This document shows, piece by piece, positions 41,182-49,275 of a DNA stretch of 64,000 nucleotides. How positions within the stretch are numbered: position 1 is the first letter of the stretch; the number at the start of each line of letters is the position of its first letter. Source of the DNA: Sulfurospirillum sp001602955 (GTDB taxonomy: Bacteria > Campylobacterota > Campylobacteria > Campylobacterales > Sulfurospirillaceae); assembly GCA_001602955.1 (NCBI GenBank), contig LVAC01000023.1, forward strand, positions 124,001 to 188,000, in the 5' to 3' direction. The position numbers and the translations under genes were made by a program. Under the pieces are notes generated by a model. The model was not told the origin of the DNA and made no database searches. It worked only from the letters and a program-made list of their open reading frames with translations.

Positions 41182-44004
41182 TTAAACATTTTCGCTTGAA
41201 AGACCCATCTCCATTCCTAAAAATTTTCCCGTATAGCTTCCCGATTTTTCAGCGTTATTTGCAACTTCAAACGGCGTTCCCATCGCTATTATACGCCCTC
41301 CGTAGCTTCCGCCTTCAGGCCCCATATCGATAAGATAATCGGCATTTTTGATGACGTCCATGTTGTGTTCGATGACTAAAACGCTGTTACCCATATCTGT
41401 TAAATGATGTAACACTTTGACCAAACGGTCGACGTCGGCGAAGTGCAATCCGGTCGTCGGTTCGTCTAAAACGTACAACGTATTGCCCGTATCTTTTTTG
41501 CTAAGTTCCTTAGCCAGTTTAATGCGTTGCGCCTCGCCGCCGCTCAGCGTCACGGCGTTTTGTCCAAGCGTGATGTATCCCAAACCGACGTCGACCAACG
41601 TTTGAATCTTTTGGTTAATTTTCGGAATCGCTTTGAAAAAGTCATGGGCTTCGTCCACGCTCATGTCCAAAACATCGGCAATGGATTTGCCTTTGTATTT
41701 GATCTCGAGCGTTTGGGCGTTGTAGCGTTGCCCTTTACAACTGTCGCACTTAACCATGATGTCGGGTAAAAAGTGCATTTCGATCTTGATTTCTCCGTCG
41801 CCTTGACACTTTTCACACCTTCCGCCTTTGACGTTAAACGAAAAACGCCCAACGCCGTATCCGCGAATCTGTGCCTCTTTGGTTTTGGCAAATAAGGCAC
41901 GGATTTCGTCCATCACGCCCGTATAGGTCGCAGGATTGGAGCGCGGCGTTCTGCCGATCGGACTTTGATCGAGATAGATGACTTTATCGAGTTGATCGAG
42001 TCCTGTGCATTCGACGCCGGCAACTTTGTTGATCTTCTTGGCGCGATTGAGGTACTCTTTGGCAACCGGAAGCAAGGTTTGAAGAATCAACGAACTTTTA
42101 CCGCTACCGCTCACGCCGGTAATCGCTACGAGGTTGCCCAAGGGGATTTTAACGTCTAAGTCGTGAATGTTGTTGATACTGACGTGATTGAGCTCGATCC
42201 AACGCTCTTGTGCCCTATTTTGGCGATAATCGATCGTTTTTGTTCCGTTGATGTACTGCGCGGTGAGGCTATTACTGGTTAAAAGTGCTTCGTTCGTTCC
42301 CGCAAAAACAATTTCGCCGCCGAATTTTCCGGCCCCCGGACCGATGTCTACCACAAAATCCGCCGTTTTGATCGTCTCTTTGTCGTGTTCGACGACGATC
42401 ACGGAGTTGCCTTTTTTCTGTAAATTGCGTAAGGTTCGGATGAGTTTAAGCGTATCGCGTTCGTGAAGACCGATGCTCGGCTCGTCCAAAACGTACATGA
42501 CGCCCGTCAAGCCGCTTCCGATTTGCGACGCGATGCGGATGCGTTGCGCTTCGCCGCCGCTAATGGTTCGTGCATCGCGCCCGAGACTGATGTAGCCCAA
42601 TCCTACGTCAAATAAGAAAAAGAGTCGCTCTTTGATCTCTTTTAAAATCGGTGCAGCAATCATCGTTTGTTGTGCCGACATGTACGAAAAATTTTCATTG
42701 TTTTTAAAGAATTCCAAACATTGATCGATCGGAAGTTCCAAGATGTCGGAGATGCGTTTTCCGGCGACACGTACCGCAAGGCTCTCTTTACGTAAACGAT
42801 GCCCTCCGCACGTGTCGCACACCTTTTCGCTCATGTATTCGCCAAGCTCTTTTTCGTCTTTAAGCATCTCATAGGCAATTTTAATGACGCCTTCCCATTT
42901 TCGTACGAGCTTATGCTTTTTCCAGAAGAAAGTTGCTTCTTCGACACCGCCGTGCAAAATGGCACGCTTTTGGTGCTCTTCGAGCTCTTCGTAGGGAATG
43001 CGCGTATTAATACCCGCCGCTTGGCAATACGCCTCTAAAAATTTGGCGTAAAAGCTTTTGTTAAAGCCGTAAAAAATACGAATCGCCCCTTCGTCGATGC
43101 TCACGTTTTCATTAATAATTTTCTTCAAATCCAGCGTGTAGCGAATCCCTAATCCATCACATGTAGGGCATGCGCCTTTGGGAGAATTGAACGAAAACGA
43201 AAGCGGTTCTAGCGGCTCAAAACTGATTTTACAGTCAAAACACGCCAAATGTTCGCTGTAATGAATATGCGATGTTGCAAGCCCTACTTCTTCGGCATTG
43301 GCGATGTCAAGCTCGACTTCGCCGTAACTCTCTAGAAGTGCTTTTTCAATGTCGGTGGCGATACGATCACGATTTTCTTCGCGAATGACGACGCGGTCGA
43401 TAATGACTTTAATCGTATGTTTTTTGGTTTTAAGAAGTTCGATCTCTTCATCGAGCCGTACCATCACGCCGTCGATCAAAGCACGCACGTAACCTTTATG
43501 GCGCAACGATTCGATCATATCGGCAAAACTGCCCTTTTTCTCGCGTACCAACGGCGCTAAGATCGAGAGCTTCGTCTCTGCGGGCAATTTTAAAACCTGT
43601 TCGATAATATCCGCTACCGACATTTGCGAGATTTCTTGACCGCAAATATGACAATGCTGCTTCCCGACGCGCGCGTAAAGCAACCGCAGATAGTCGTAAA
43701 TCTCGGTAATCGTCCCCACGGTTGAGCGCGGATTTTTGCTCGTTGTTTTTTGATCGATCGCGATCGCGGGCGTCAAACCCTCGATCTTCTCGACGTCGGG
43801 TTTGCCCACGCGATCTAAAAACTGTCTTGCATATGAGGAGAGCGACTCGATATAACGACGTTGCCCTTCGGCATAGAGCGTATCGAACGCCAAGGTACTT
43901 TTACCGCTTCCGCTCAGTCCCGTAAAAACGACGAGCTTATTTTTGGGAATCTCTAAGTTGATATTTTTAAGATTGTTCTCTTTTGCACCGTATATTTTGA
44001 TCAT
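41182..44004 (-). CDS. uvrA: UvrABC excinuclease subunit A
   Basis: UvrA is the damage-scanning ATPase of nucleotide excision repair and loads UvrB. The 940-aa protein has two ABC ATPase modules: Walker A GLSGSGKST near 31 and GVSGSGKSSL in the second half, and signature motifs RTISGGEAQRIRIA and VTLSGGEAQRIKLA. Zinc modules include CHIC near 120, CFDCKI...CPTC and CEKCQGDGEIKIE...CDSC, and each half carries the Walker B sequence VLDEP. The TauE-like gene upstream ends inside its start codon region (4-bp overlap). Confidence 0.98.
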   Translation of the reverse strand: MIKIYGAKENNLKNINLEIPKNKLVVFTGLSGSGKSTLAFDTLYAEGQRRYIESLSSYARQFLDRVGKPDVEKIEGLTPAIAIDQKTTSKNPRSTVGTITEIYDYLRLLYARVGKQHCHICGQEISQMSVADIIEQVLKLPAETKLSILAPLVREKKGSFADMIESLRHKGYVRALIDGVMVRLDEEIELLKTKKHTIKVIIDRVVIREENRDRIATDIEKALLESYGEVELDIANAEEVGLATSHIHYSEHLACFDCKISFEPLEPLSFSFNSPKGACPTCDGLGIRYTLDLKKIINENVSIDEGAIRIFYGFNKSFYAKFLEAYCQAAGINTRIPYEELEEHQKRAILHGGVEEATFFWKKHKLVRKWEGVIKIAYEMLKDEKELGEYMSEKVCDTCGGHRLRKESLAVRVAGKRISDILELPIDQCLEFFKNNENFSYMSAQQTMIAAPILKEIKERLFFLFDVGLGYISLGRDARTISGGEAQRIRIASQIGSGLTGVMYVLDEPSIGLHERDTLKLIRTLRNLQKKGNSVIVVEHDKETIKTADFVVDIGPGAGKFGGEIVFAGTNEALLTSNSLTAQYINGTKTIDYRQNRAQERWIELNHVSINNIHDLDVKIPLGNLVAITGVSGSGKSSLILQTLLPVAKEYLNRAKKINKVAGVECTGLDQLDKVIYLDQSPIGRTPRSNPATYTGVMDEIRALFAKTKEAQIRGYGVGRFSFNVKGGRCEKCQGDGEIKIEMHFLPDIMVKCDSCKGQRYNAQTLEIKYKGKSIADVLDMSVDEAHDFFKAIPKINQKIQTLVDVGLGYITLGQNAVTLSGGEAQRIKLAKELSKKDTGNTLYVLDEPTTGLHFADVDRLVKVLHHLTDMGNSVLVIEHNMDVIKNADYLIDMGPEGGSYGGRIIAMGTPFEVANNAEKSGSYTGKFLGMEMGLSSENV

Positions 44005-44750
44005 AAAACATTCATCTCGCTTAAAATTTTATTGAGCGTCAGCAAAAACATTACCGTATAGAGTATTAACAAGGCGCGTTTTTGCTCTTTTTTCGCCATT
44101 TTGTGGGAAAGCATGACGCCGAAATAGACGCCGACAATGGATCCGACACTGACCAATGCACCGACTTCGTAATCCACGTAACCGTGCATCGCCAAACTGA
44201 AAAACCCCGAAATTGAGCCGAAGATGACAAAAAAAAGCGTTGTCGCAACGGCTTTTTTAATATCCCAATGTAAAAATCCCGTAAGAACGGGCGTTAGAAA
44301 AATCGCACCGCTGGTACCCGTACTAATCGACACGGCACCCAAAACAACACCTAAAAAAGCCAGGAGAAGATAGGACTCGCAAGGAGGTTTGGAGCTTTCC
44401 AATGCCGTCGTAAACATCTTGTACATCGAAAGTGCTAAAACCGCCTCAAATAAAAAAAGCAACGCCGTATGCGATAAAGTATCGACGATAAGTCCGCTAA
44501 AAGAAGCTCCCACCAATGCGCCGCATCCTAAGATCAGACCGCTTTTAAGCGTTAACATTCCGGCTTTATAGTTTTGATACGAACCCAGCATCGAACTAAA
44601 GATCATCTGCATCACCGAAATACCGATGGCGGTTTTGATGTCATAGCCCATATAAAGAAAAATAGGCACTAAAAGCGTTCCTCCCCCGATACCGAAAAAA
44701 CCGGAAGCAAAACCCACAAAAACGCCTAAAAGTCCAAATCCTATTTCCAT
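44001..44750 (-). CDS. TauE/SafE-family permease (DUF81)
   Basis: The 249-aa protein has about eight membrane helices in two inverted-repeat-like halves. It shows the family signatures GVFVGFASGFFGIGGGTLLVPIF-type N-terminus (key residues GFFGIGGG at 19-26) and VVLGAVSISTGTSGAIFLTP in the second half. TauE/SafE proteins export sulfite or sulfoacetate or carry other sulfur compounds and anions. The substrate here is unknown, although sulfur metabolism would suit this class. It overlaps uvrA by 4 bp. Confidence 0.85.
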   Translation of the reverse strand: MEIGFGLLGVFVGFASGFFGIGGGTLLVPIFLYMGYDIKTAIGISVMQMIFSSMLGSYQNYKAGMLTLKSGLILGCGALVGASFSGLIVDTLSHTALLFLFEAVLALSMYKMFTTALESSKPPCESYLLLAFLGVVLGAVSISTGTSGAIFLTPVLTGFLHWDIKKAVATTLFFVIFGSISGFFSLAMHGYVDYEVGALVSVGSIVGVYFGVMLSHKMAKKEQKRALLILYTVMFLLTLNKILSEMNVL

Positions 44751-44899
44751 CTATCCCGCTTTTTAAGAAGTGATCTATTTTACTCGAACCCCTCTTAATA
44801 AACGATTTAAAAACAAACGTGATCCTTTTCAAAAAGAAACGTACGGGAAAAAGACAAAACTTAAGTTCTCATCTTACGCGCCGTTTAAGTTCCCTTGCG

Positions 44900-44905
44900 T
44901 ATAAT
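44900..44905 (+). promoter_or_regulatory. -10 box of the thiC leader
   Basis: TATAAT (44900-44905) lies about 25 bases before the conserved TPP aptamer. The preceding 149 bases (44751-44899), back to the TauE-like gene, contain no ORF or clear structure and probably hold the two divergent promoters. Confidence 0.55.
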
Positions 44906-44926
44906 CTTTTTCTTTAACCATACCGT

Positions 44927-45036
44927 TGTCTGTGGGGGTGCTAGATAAAACCGCGTTTTATCGGCTGAGATAATACCCCAAGAGACCGTTAATGCGGTTT
45001 CACGAACCTGATCCGGATAATGCCGGCGTAGGGATA
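44927..45036 (+). promoter_or_regulatory. TPP riboswitch (THI element)
   Basis: This aptamer binds thiamine pyrophosphate and lowers thiC expression. The conserved parts are present in order: GGGGGTGC at 44934-44941, a P3 hairpin GATAAAAC/GTTTTATC (44944-44962), CTGAGA at 44965-44970 followed by ATAATACCCC that closes P2, CCTGATC near 45007, GGATAATGCCGGCGTAGGGA up to about 45034. The pairing of the terminal P1 stem is not convincing in the flanks, because the 3' side runs straight into the inverted-repeat element that starts at 45037. Confidence 0.95.
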
Positions 45037-45301
45037 ATGCCAAATCCAACTCACTAAGCGCAGAGCGCACAACGATAAGCAAGCAGTTTGAGGCGACGAG
45101 ACGAAGGCATAGCCAAAGCTATGTCAAGGAGCGTCAACGAAAAAATGCGACGTTTATCGTTGTGCCCTTCTGGAGAAAAGAAGAGCACGCATCTACTTCG
45201 TTAAAGCCTTTCGCTTTGCGATAAGCAAAGCTTCACGTCTTTGCCTCGTAGCTACATACTCCTCTTTTCTCGCTCTGCGCTTAGTGAGTTGGATTTGACA
45301 T
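45037..45301. repeat. Structured inverted-repeat element in the thiC leader
   Basis: Terminal inverted repeats of 31 bp (45037-45067 and 45271-45301) differ at one position; both carry CAAATCCAACTCACTAAGCG in their sense. Inside are two stem-loop arms. Arm 1 is closed by GCACAACGATAA (45067-45078) with 45154-45165 and holds the hairpin CATAGC-CAAA-GCTATG. Arm 2 is closed by GAGAAAAGAAGAG (45173-45185) with 45259-45271 (12 of 13) and holds GCTTTGC-GATAA-GCAAAGC. Arm 1 and the reverse complement of arm 2 share GAGGC, GACG, ACGAA and ATGCG in the same order. The thiC ribosome-binding site begins 2 bases after the element. No ORF is present. Confidence 0.85.
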
Positions 45302-45316
45302 CAAGGAGATAAACCC

Positions 45317-47185
45317 ATGTCTAAAGTCCTCGACAATCTTGAAAAAATAGATTCATCTTACATTCAAAACTTCCCAAGTTCTCGTAAAATTTACATTCAA
45401 GGCTCACGTCTTGACATTCAAGTCCCAATGCGTGAAATAACCCTTAGTGCCACCACTTTTGGTGATGGTAAAGTGGAGGAAAATCCACCTTTACATGTGT
45501 ACGACACTTCGGGCGTTTACACCGACCCCACTGTTAAGATCGACTTACACCAAGGCTTAAAACCCATTCGCGCAAAGTGGATCGAAGAGCGCGCTGACAC
45601 GGAACAGTTGAGCGATTTTAGCTCCGTCTATTTTCATAAACGTCACGATGATGCCGAACTCAACGCCCTTCGCTTCCCAAACCTGAAAAAACCGCGCCGT
45701 GCGATGAAAGGCAAAAACATCACTCAAATGCACTACGCAAGAAAAGGCATCATCACGCCTGAGATGGAGTACGTCGCCATTCGTGAAAACTGCAACCTTG
45801 AAGTCGCACGCCAAAACAAACTTTTAGGCACTCAACACCAAGGCGAGCATTTTGGTGCAAACCTGCCTGAAGTTTACACGCCTGAATTTGTCCGCCAAGA
45901 GATCGCCGCAGGTCGTGCCGTCCTTCCACTCAATGTCAATCACCCCGAAGCCGAGCCGATGATTATAGGTCGTAACTTCATGGTCAAAATCAACGCCAAC
46001 ATCGGCAACTCCGCAACAACCTCATCCATCGAAGAAGAAGTCGAAAAGATGCTTTGGTCAACGCGTTGGGGCGGCGACACCGTTATGGATTTATCGACAG
46101 GTAAAAACATCCACGAGACGAGAGAGTGGATACTCCGCAACTCTGCCGTGCCCATCGGAACGGTGCCCATTTACCAAGCTTTAGAGAAAGTCAACAGCAT
46201 CGCTGAAGACCTTACATGGGAAGTGTTCCGTGACACGCTCATCGAACAAGCAGAACAAGGGGTGGACTACTTCACCATTCATGCAGGTGTGCGTTTGGCG
46301 TATGTGCCGATGACGGCTAAACGCCTTACCGGCATCGTCTCACGCGGTGGTAGCATTATGGCAAAATGGTGTCTACACCACCACAAAGAAAACTTCCTTT
46401 ACACCCATTTTGAGGAAATCTGTGACATCATGAAAGCCTATGACGTCGCGTTTTCGTTGGGTGATGGCTTACGTCCGGGTTCCCTCTACGATGCCAACGA
46501 TGAAGCGCAATTTGCCGAACTAGAAACCTTGGGAGAACTCACCAAAATCGCATGGAAACACGACGTGCAAGTGATGATCGAAGGGCCAGGTCACGTTCCG
46601 ATGCAAAAGATCAAAGAGAATATGACCAAAGAGTTAGAGGACTGTTTTGAAGCGCCGTTTTACACGCTTGGACCGCTCGTGACCGATGTCGCTCCAGGCT
46701 ACGATCACATCACCTCCGCCATCGGCGCGGCGCAGATCGGTTGGTACGGCACAGCCATGCTCTGCTACGTCACACCCAAAGAGCACTTAGGCTTACCAAA
46801 CCGTGAAGACGTGAAAGAAGGCATCATCGCCTACAAAATCGCCGCGCATGCCGCAGACCTTGCCAAAGGCTTCCCGGGAGCACAAATACGCGACAACGCG
46901 ATGAGCAAAGCCCGCTTTGAGTTTCGTTGGTACGACCAGTTCAACATCGGCTTTGACCCAGACCGTGCTCGTGAATACCACGACAAAACCTTACCCGTCG
47001 AGAGTGCCAAAGTCGCCCACTTTTGCTCCATGTGCGGCCCAAAATTTTGCTCGATGAAAATCTCACAAGACGTACGTGACTACGCCGCAAAAATTGGTAC
47101 GGAAGACATAGACGTTGCCCTCGAAAAAGGCTTGCAAGAGCAAGCAGAGCATTTTAAAGAGAGTGGTGGACAGCTTTACATGTAA
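45317..47185 (+). CDS. thiC: Phosphomethylpyrimidine synthase
   Basis: ThiC rearranges aminoimidazole ribotide to HMP phosphate, the pyrimidine half of thiamine, by radical SAM chemistry. The 622-aa protein shows the family signatures (HYARKGIITPEMEYVAIREN, GRNFMVKINANIGNSATTS, LSTGKNIHETREWILRNS) and the C-terminal cluster ligands in FCSMCGPKFCSMK. AAGGAG (45303-45308) precedes the ATG by 8 bases. It is controlled by the upstream TPP riboswitch. By eye its codon choice (more CCA, GTG and GGC) differs from neighbouring genes, hinting at transfer together with its leader. The stop codon lies inside the palindrome AGCTTTACATGTAAAGCT. Confidence 0.98.
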   Translation: MSKVLDNLEKIDSSYIQNFPSSRKIYIQGSRLDIQVPMREITLSATTFGDGKVEENPPLHVYDTSGVYTDPTVKIDLHQGLKPIRAKWIEERADTEQLSDFSSVYFHKRHDDAELNALRFPNLKKPRRAMKGKNITQMHYARKGIITPEMEYVAIRENCNLEVARQNKLLGTQHQGEHFGANLPEVYTPEFVRQEIAAGRAVLPLNVNHPEAEPMIIGRNFMVKINANIGNSATTSSIEEEVEKMLWSTRWGGDTVMDLSTGKNIHETREWILRNSAVPIGTVPIYQALEKVNSIAEDLTWEVFRDTLIEQAEQGVDYFTIHAGVRLAYVPMTAKRLTGIVSRGGSIMAKWCLHHHKENFLYTHFEEICDIMKAYDVAFSLGDGLRPGSLYDANDEAQFAELETLGELTKIAWKHDVQVMIEGPGHVPMQKIKENMTKELEDCFEAPFYTLGPLVTDVAPGYDHITSAIGAAQIGWYGTAMLCYVTPKEHLGLPNREDVKEGIIAYKIAAHAADLAKGFPGAQIRDNAMSKARFEFRWYDQFNIGFDPDRAREYHDKTLPVESAKVAHFCSMCGPKFCSMKISQDVRDYAAKIGTEDIDVALEKGLQEQAEHFKESGGQLYM

Positions 47186-47190
47186 AGCTT

Positions 47191-47216
47191 TTAAGCCCTT
47201 GGTTTCAAGGGCTTAA
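47191..47216 (+). terminator. thiC terminator
   Basis: TTAAGCCCTTG (47191-47201) pairs perfectly with CAAGGGCTTAA (47206-47216) around a GTTT tetraloop, 5 bases after the thiC stop codon. The stem's own AA/TT ends and the following TCATTTTGGTTTCTTTT give a weak T-rich tail, consistent with a Rho-independent terminator. Confidence 0.75.
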
Positions 47217-47243
47217 ATCCTCATTTTGGTTTCTTTTAGCTTT

Positions 47244-47465
47244 TTAAGCCTGCCTTACATCGATTGTTTCATTTCTATTTATGTTTGTCATTTGAAAATT
47301 TAGCCCAAATTTTTTAACAACAGCTTTGTTCGTAACAAGCCACAAAGGTAACTTATATGTATTTATCCCTATTGCTTCCTATTTTGAACCATCTTGTAAT
47401 GTAATAAGATTGCTGGATGAATCAACTGTAAATATAATTTGTTCCTTGCCTTCGTTAATGTACAT
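47244..47465 (-). pseudogene. Small ORF with an in-frame amber stop
   Basis: On the minus strand an ATG at 47465 has AAGGA about 9 bases upstream and an extended -10 (TGATATAAT) ending at 47504, so it looks like a genuine gene start. It reads 28 codons (MYINEGKEQIIFTVDSSSNL and 8 more) to TAG at 47381-47379. The same frame then continues for 44 codons (EAIGINTYKLPLWLVTNKAV ... ETIDVRQA) to TAA at 47246-47244. A 72-residue protein broken by one nonsense change is the simplest reading; a real 28-aa gene is the alternative. I do not recognise the family. Base composition is more AT-rich than its surroundings. Confidence 0.45.
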
Positions 47466-47503
47466 TTTATTTTTCCTTGATTTATGATATCGTGCTATGA
47501 CCA

Positions 47504-47509
47504 ATTATA
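47504..47509 (-). promoter_or_regulatory. Extended -10 box before the broken small ORF
   Basis: The minus-strand TGATATAAT lies 39 bases before the ATG at 47465 and matches the extended -10 form. It supports that the now interrupted ORF once was, or still is, expressed. Confidence 0.45.
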
Positions 47510-47523
47510 TCACAAAATAGAAA

Positions 47524-47802
47524 ATAGGGGTCAAGTCTAAACTTTTAACTTTCGCTCATTCTCCCTCTATTTTATGCTTTAAATTTTGGCTAAATTTCGT
47601 ATAAAAATTTTTACATGTAAAAACGCTACTTCACTCCACGATGCGGATTATTCTCGCCTCTTGAAGTATAGGGGTCAGGGCTAAACTTTTAACTTTTGAC
47701 CATTAATTTTATGCGTTAAATTTTAGCTAAATTTTGCATAGAAAACTTTACATGTAAAGCTTTTTACTTCACCCCGTGATGTGGATTTGCTTCGCCTCTA
47801 GG
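47524..47802. repeat. Tandem duplication of a gene tail
   Basis: Two imperfect direct copies of about 137 bases (47524-47661 and 47668-47802) share AGGGGTCA, CTAAACTTTTAACTTT, TTAAATTTT, GCTAAATTT, TTTACATGTAAA and CTTCACxCC...CGCCTCT. The right copy contains the true 3' end of the HugZ-like gene (RGEANPHHGVK then stop). The left copy still encodes, on the minus strand, RGENNPHRGVK and a stop codon but no upstream body. It is the leftover tail of a duplicated gene or of an unequal recombination. Beyond these repeats and the broken ORF, the 578-base gap holds only the thiC terminator. Confidence 0.7.
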
Positions 47803-48246
47803 GACGAGTTCGTCCATATTTTCTCCACCGATGAAGTACGCTTTACCAAACCCAAACGTCGCTTCACCGTACATTACTTTGAATTCGTAGAGATTAAAGT
47901 CGGTCATCTTTTTCAACGTTGCGACCATTTTGGCATCAAATTTCTCTGCAAACAGACTTAAAACTTCCTCAAAACGTTCACTGCCTCGCGCTATTTTTAC
48001 ACTATCGCACTGCAATGAGACGCGCTTTCTAGCAAATAAATTCTCCGTTTTACTCTCATCTTCCACGAAGAAAAGTGAAGCTTTAGGATTTCTTTGAAGA
48101 TTTTTAGCATGCGTGGCAATGTCGGAGAGGTAGACGTAAAAACGGTTTTGATCGTACATGTAAGGTGCGTAAGAGCTAAAAGGAGCTCCTTTCGCGTCCA
48201 GCGTTCCGATGATGGCGGTTTGAATGCCGGCTATAAAATGTTTCAT
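47764..48246 (-). CDS. FMN-binding split-barrel protein, HugZ/PNPOx-like
   Basis: The 160-aa protein has the pyridoxamine-phosphate-oxidase-like split barrel (TAIIGTLDAKGAPFSSYAPYM; ASLFFVEDES; RKRVSLQCDSVKI) and a C-terminal GFGKAYFIGGENMDEL typical of HugZ-type heme-degrading proteins of Helicobacter and Campylobacter. It ends with a His-containing tail (NPHHGVK), which in HugZ takes part in heme binding. Heme oxygenase activity is plausible but it is shorter than HugZ (about 250 aa), so a general flavin-binding role is possible. ATG 48246 is preferred over 48270 because AAGGG lies just upstream. Confidence 0.7.
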   Translation of the reverse strand: MKHFIAGIQTAIIGTLDAKGAPFSSYAPYMYDQNRFYVYLSDIATHAKNLQRNPKASLFFVEDESKTENLFARKRVSLQCDSVKIARGSERFEEVLSLFAEKFDAKMVATLKKMTDFNLYEFKVMYGEATFGFGKAYFIGGENMDELVPRGEANPHHGVK

Positions 48247-48348
48247 CCAGACCCTTTTTTTTCGTTTCATTGTAGCACGAAAGCGTCAATGATGATGCGA
48301 AATTGCGTTACAATACCTCTTTCACATCTTGACATGTAAAGCTGACTT

Positions 48349-49275
48349 ATGAACATCGTGCTTTCCGTTTCGGCAATTTACGTTTTTATCGTGCTCGGGT
48401 ACGTCGCCAAAAAAATTTTCAAAGACGAGCTCTCCGAGCGCGGTATGGTCATCCTCTCGGTCTATTTTTTGCATCCGATGTTCTCGTTTTGGGGACTTTC
48501 GACCAAACCTATCAGTCTAGACTTGCTCAAAGTTCCGGCGTACTATCTTGTGTTTTCGTTTCTAACGATTGCGCTTGGCTTTTTCATTGCTCGACTTTTT
48601 TTCAACGACAAAAAAGAGCGTTCGATTATGACGATTGCCGCGGCTTTGAACAATACGGGAAACCTCGGCATTCCTTTAGGTATCGCCCTTTTGGGAGAAG
48701 AGTCCATCCTCTACACCAGCATGATCAGCGTCGCCAATACTCTCATGACCTACACGCTGGGCGTTTTTTTCTATTCGGCGGGGAGCTCAAGCCTGCGACA
48801 AGCATTCGTCAATATCTTTAAACTGCCGATTATTTGGGCGGCGATGCTGGCACTTGCGTTAAATTTTTCGGGGGTTCGCATTCATCCCGTTTTGTTTCAG
48901 TCGCTGGAGATGGGGGCGTACAGCATGATCGTCATTCAGTTGATGATTTTCGGTATGTACCTTTATAACGTCAAGCTCAAAGAGCTCAACGTCAAACTCT
49001 TATGGCACGTACATCTGCTCAAATTCGTTTTGATGCCCGTCTTGACGGTATGGTTGCTCTTTTTCGTTTTACCGATCACGCCGTTTGTCGCTTCGGTGCT
49101 TTTCTTGGAACTCATCGTTCCGCTCGCCGTCGTCAACGTCAACCTTGCCGCGCTCTACGACTGTCGGGCACTCGACGTGGCGAGCCTTATCTTTTTTACG
49201 TCGCTATGGTTTATCCCGTTTTTAATGCTCGCCGCCTTTATACTCTCCGCTTTTTCGTTGGGAAATTTCGCTTAA
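48349..49275 (+). CDS. AEC-family permease, first copy
   Basis: The 308-aa protein has about ten membrane helices and belongs to the auxin efflux carrier (AEC) family. Signs are the N-terminal YVFIVLGYVAKKIF, the central NNTGNLGIPLGIALLGE with the family Asn-Gly-rich motif, and VPLAVVNVNLAALY near the end. Bacterial members move malonate, malate or other organic anions, and the substrate is unknown. A close paralogue lies at 52132-53058. It converges with a small unknown gene whose stop overlaps its own. Confidence 0.88.
   Translation: MNIVLSVSAIYVFIVLGYVAKKIFKDELSERGMVILSVYFLHPMFSFWGLSTKPISLDLLKVPAYYLVFSFLTIALGFFIARLFFNDKKERSIMTIAAALNNTGNLGIPLGIALLGEESILYTSMISVANTLMTYTLGVFFYSAGSSSLRQAFVNIFKLPIIWAAMLALALNFSGVRIHPVLFQSLEMGAYSMIVIQLMIFGMYLYNVKLKELNVKLLWHVHLLKFVLMPVLTVWLLFFVLPITPFVASVLFLELIVPLAVVNVNLAALYDCRALDVASLIFFTSLWFIPFLMLAAFILSAFSLGNFA

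Noticed and set aside
44885..45082. Small open frames across the TPP riboswitch and leader
   Set aside because: The bases are fully explained by the conserved aptamer and the inverted repeats, and the frames lack start signals.
45037..45301. Reading the thiC-leader element as a retron msr-msd or a group II intron fragment
   Set aside because: No reverse transcriptase or intron ORF is nearby and no intron domain V-like hairpin was recognised; the long terminal inverted repeats fit a repeat element better.
47524..47802. Possible CRISPR or satellite array
   Set aside because: There are only two diverged copies of a 137-base unit with no spacers; the right copy is the true end of a gene.
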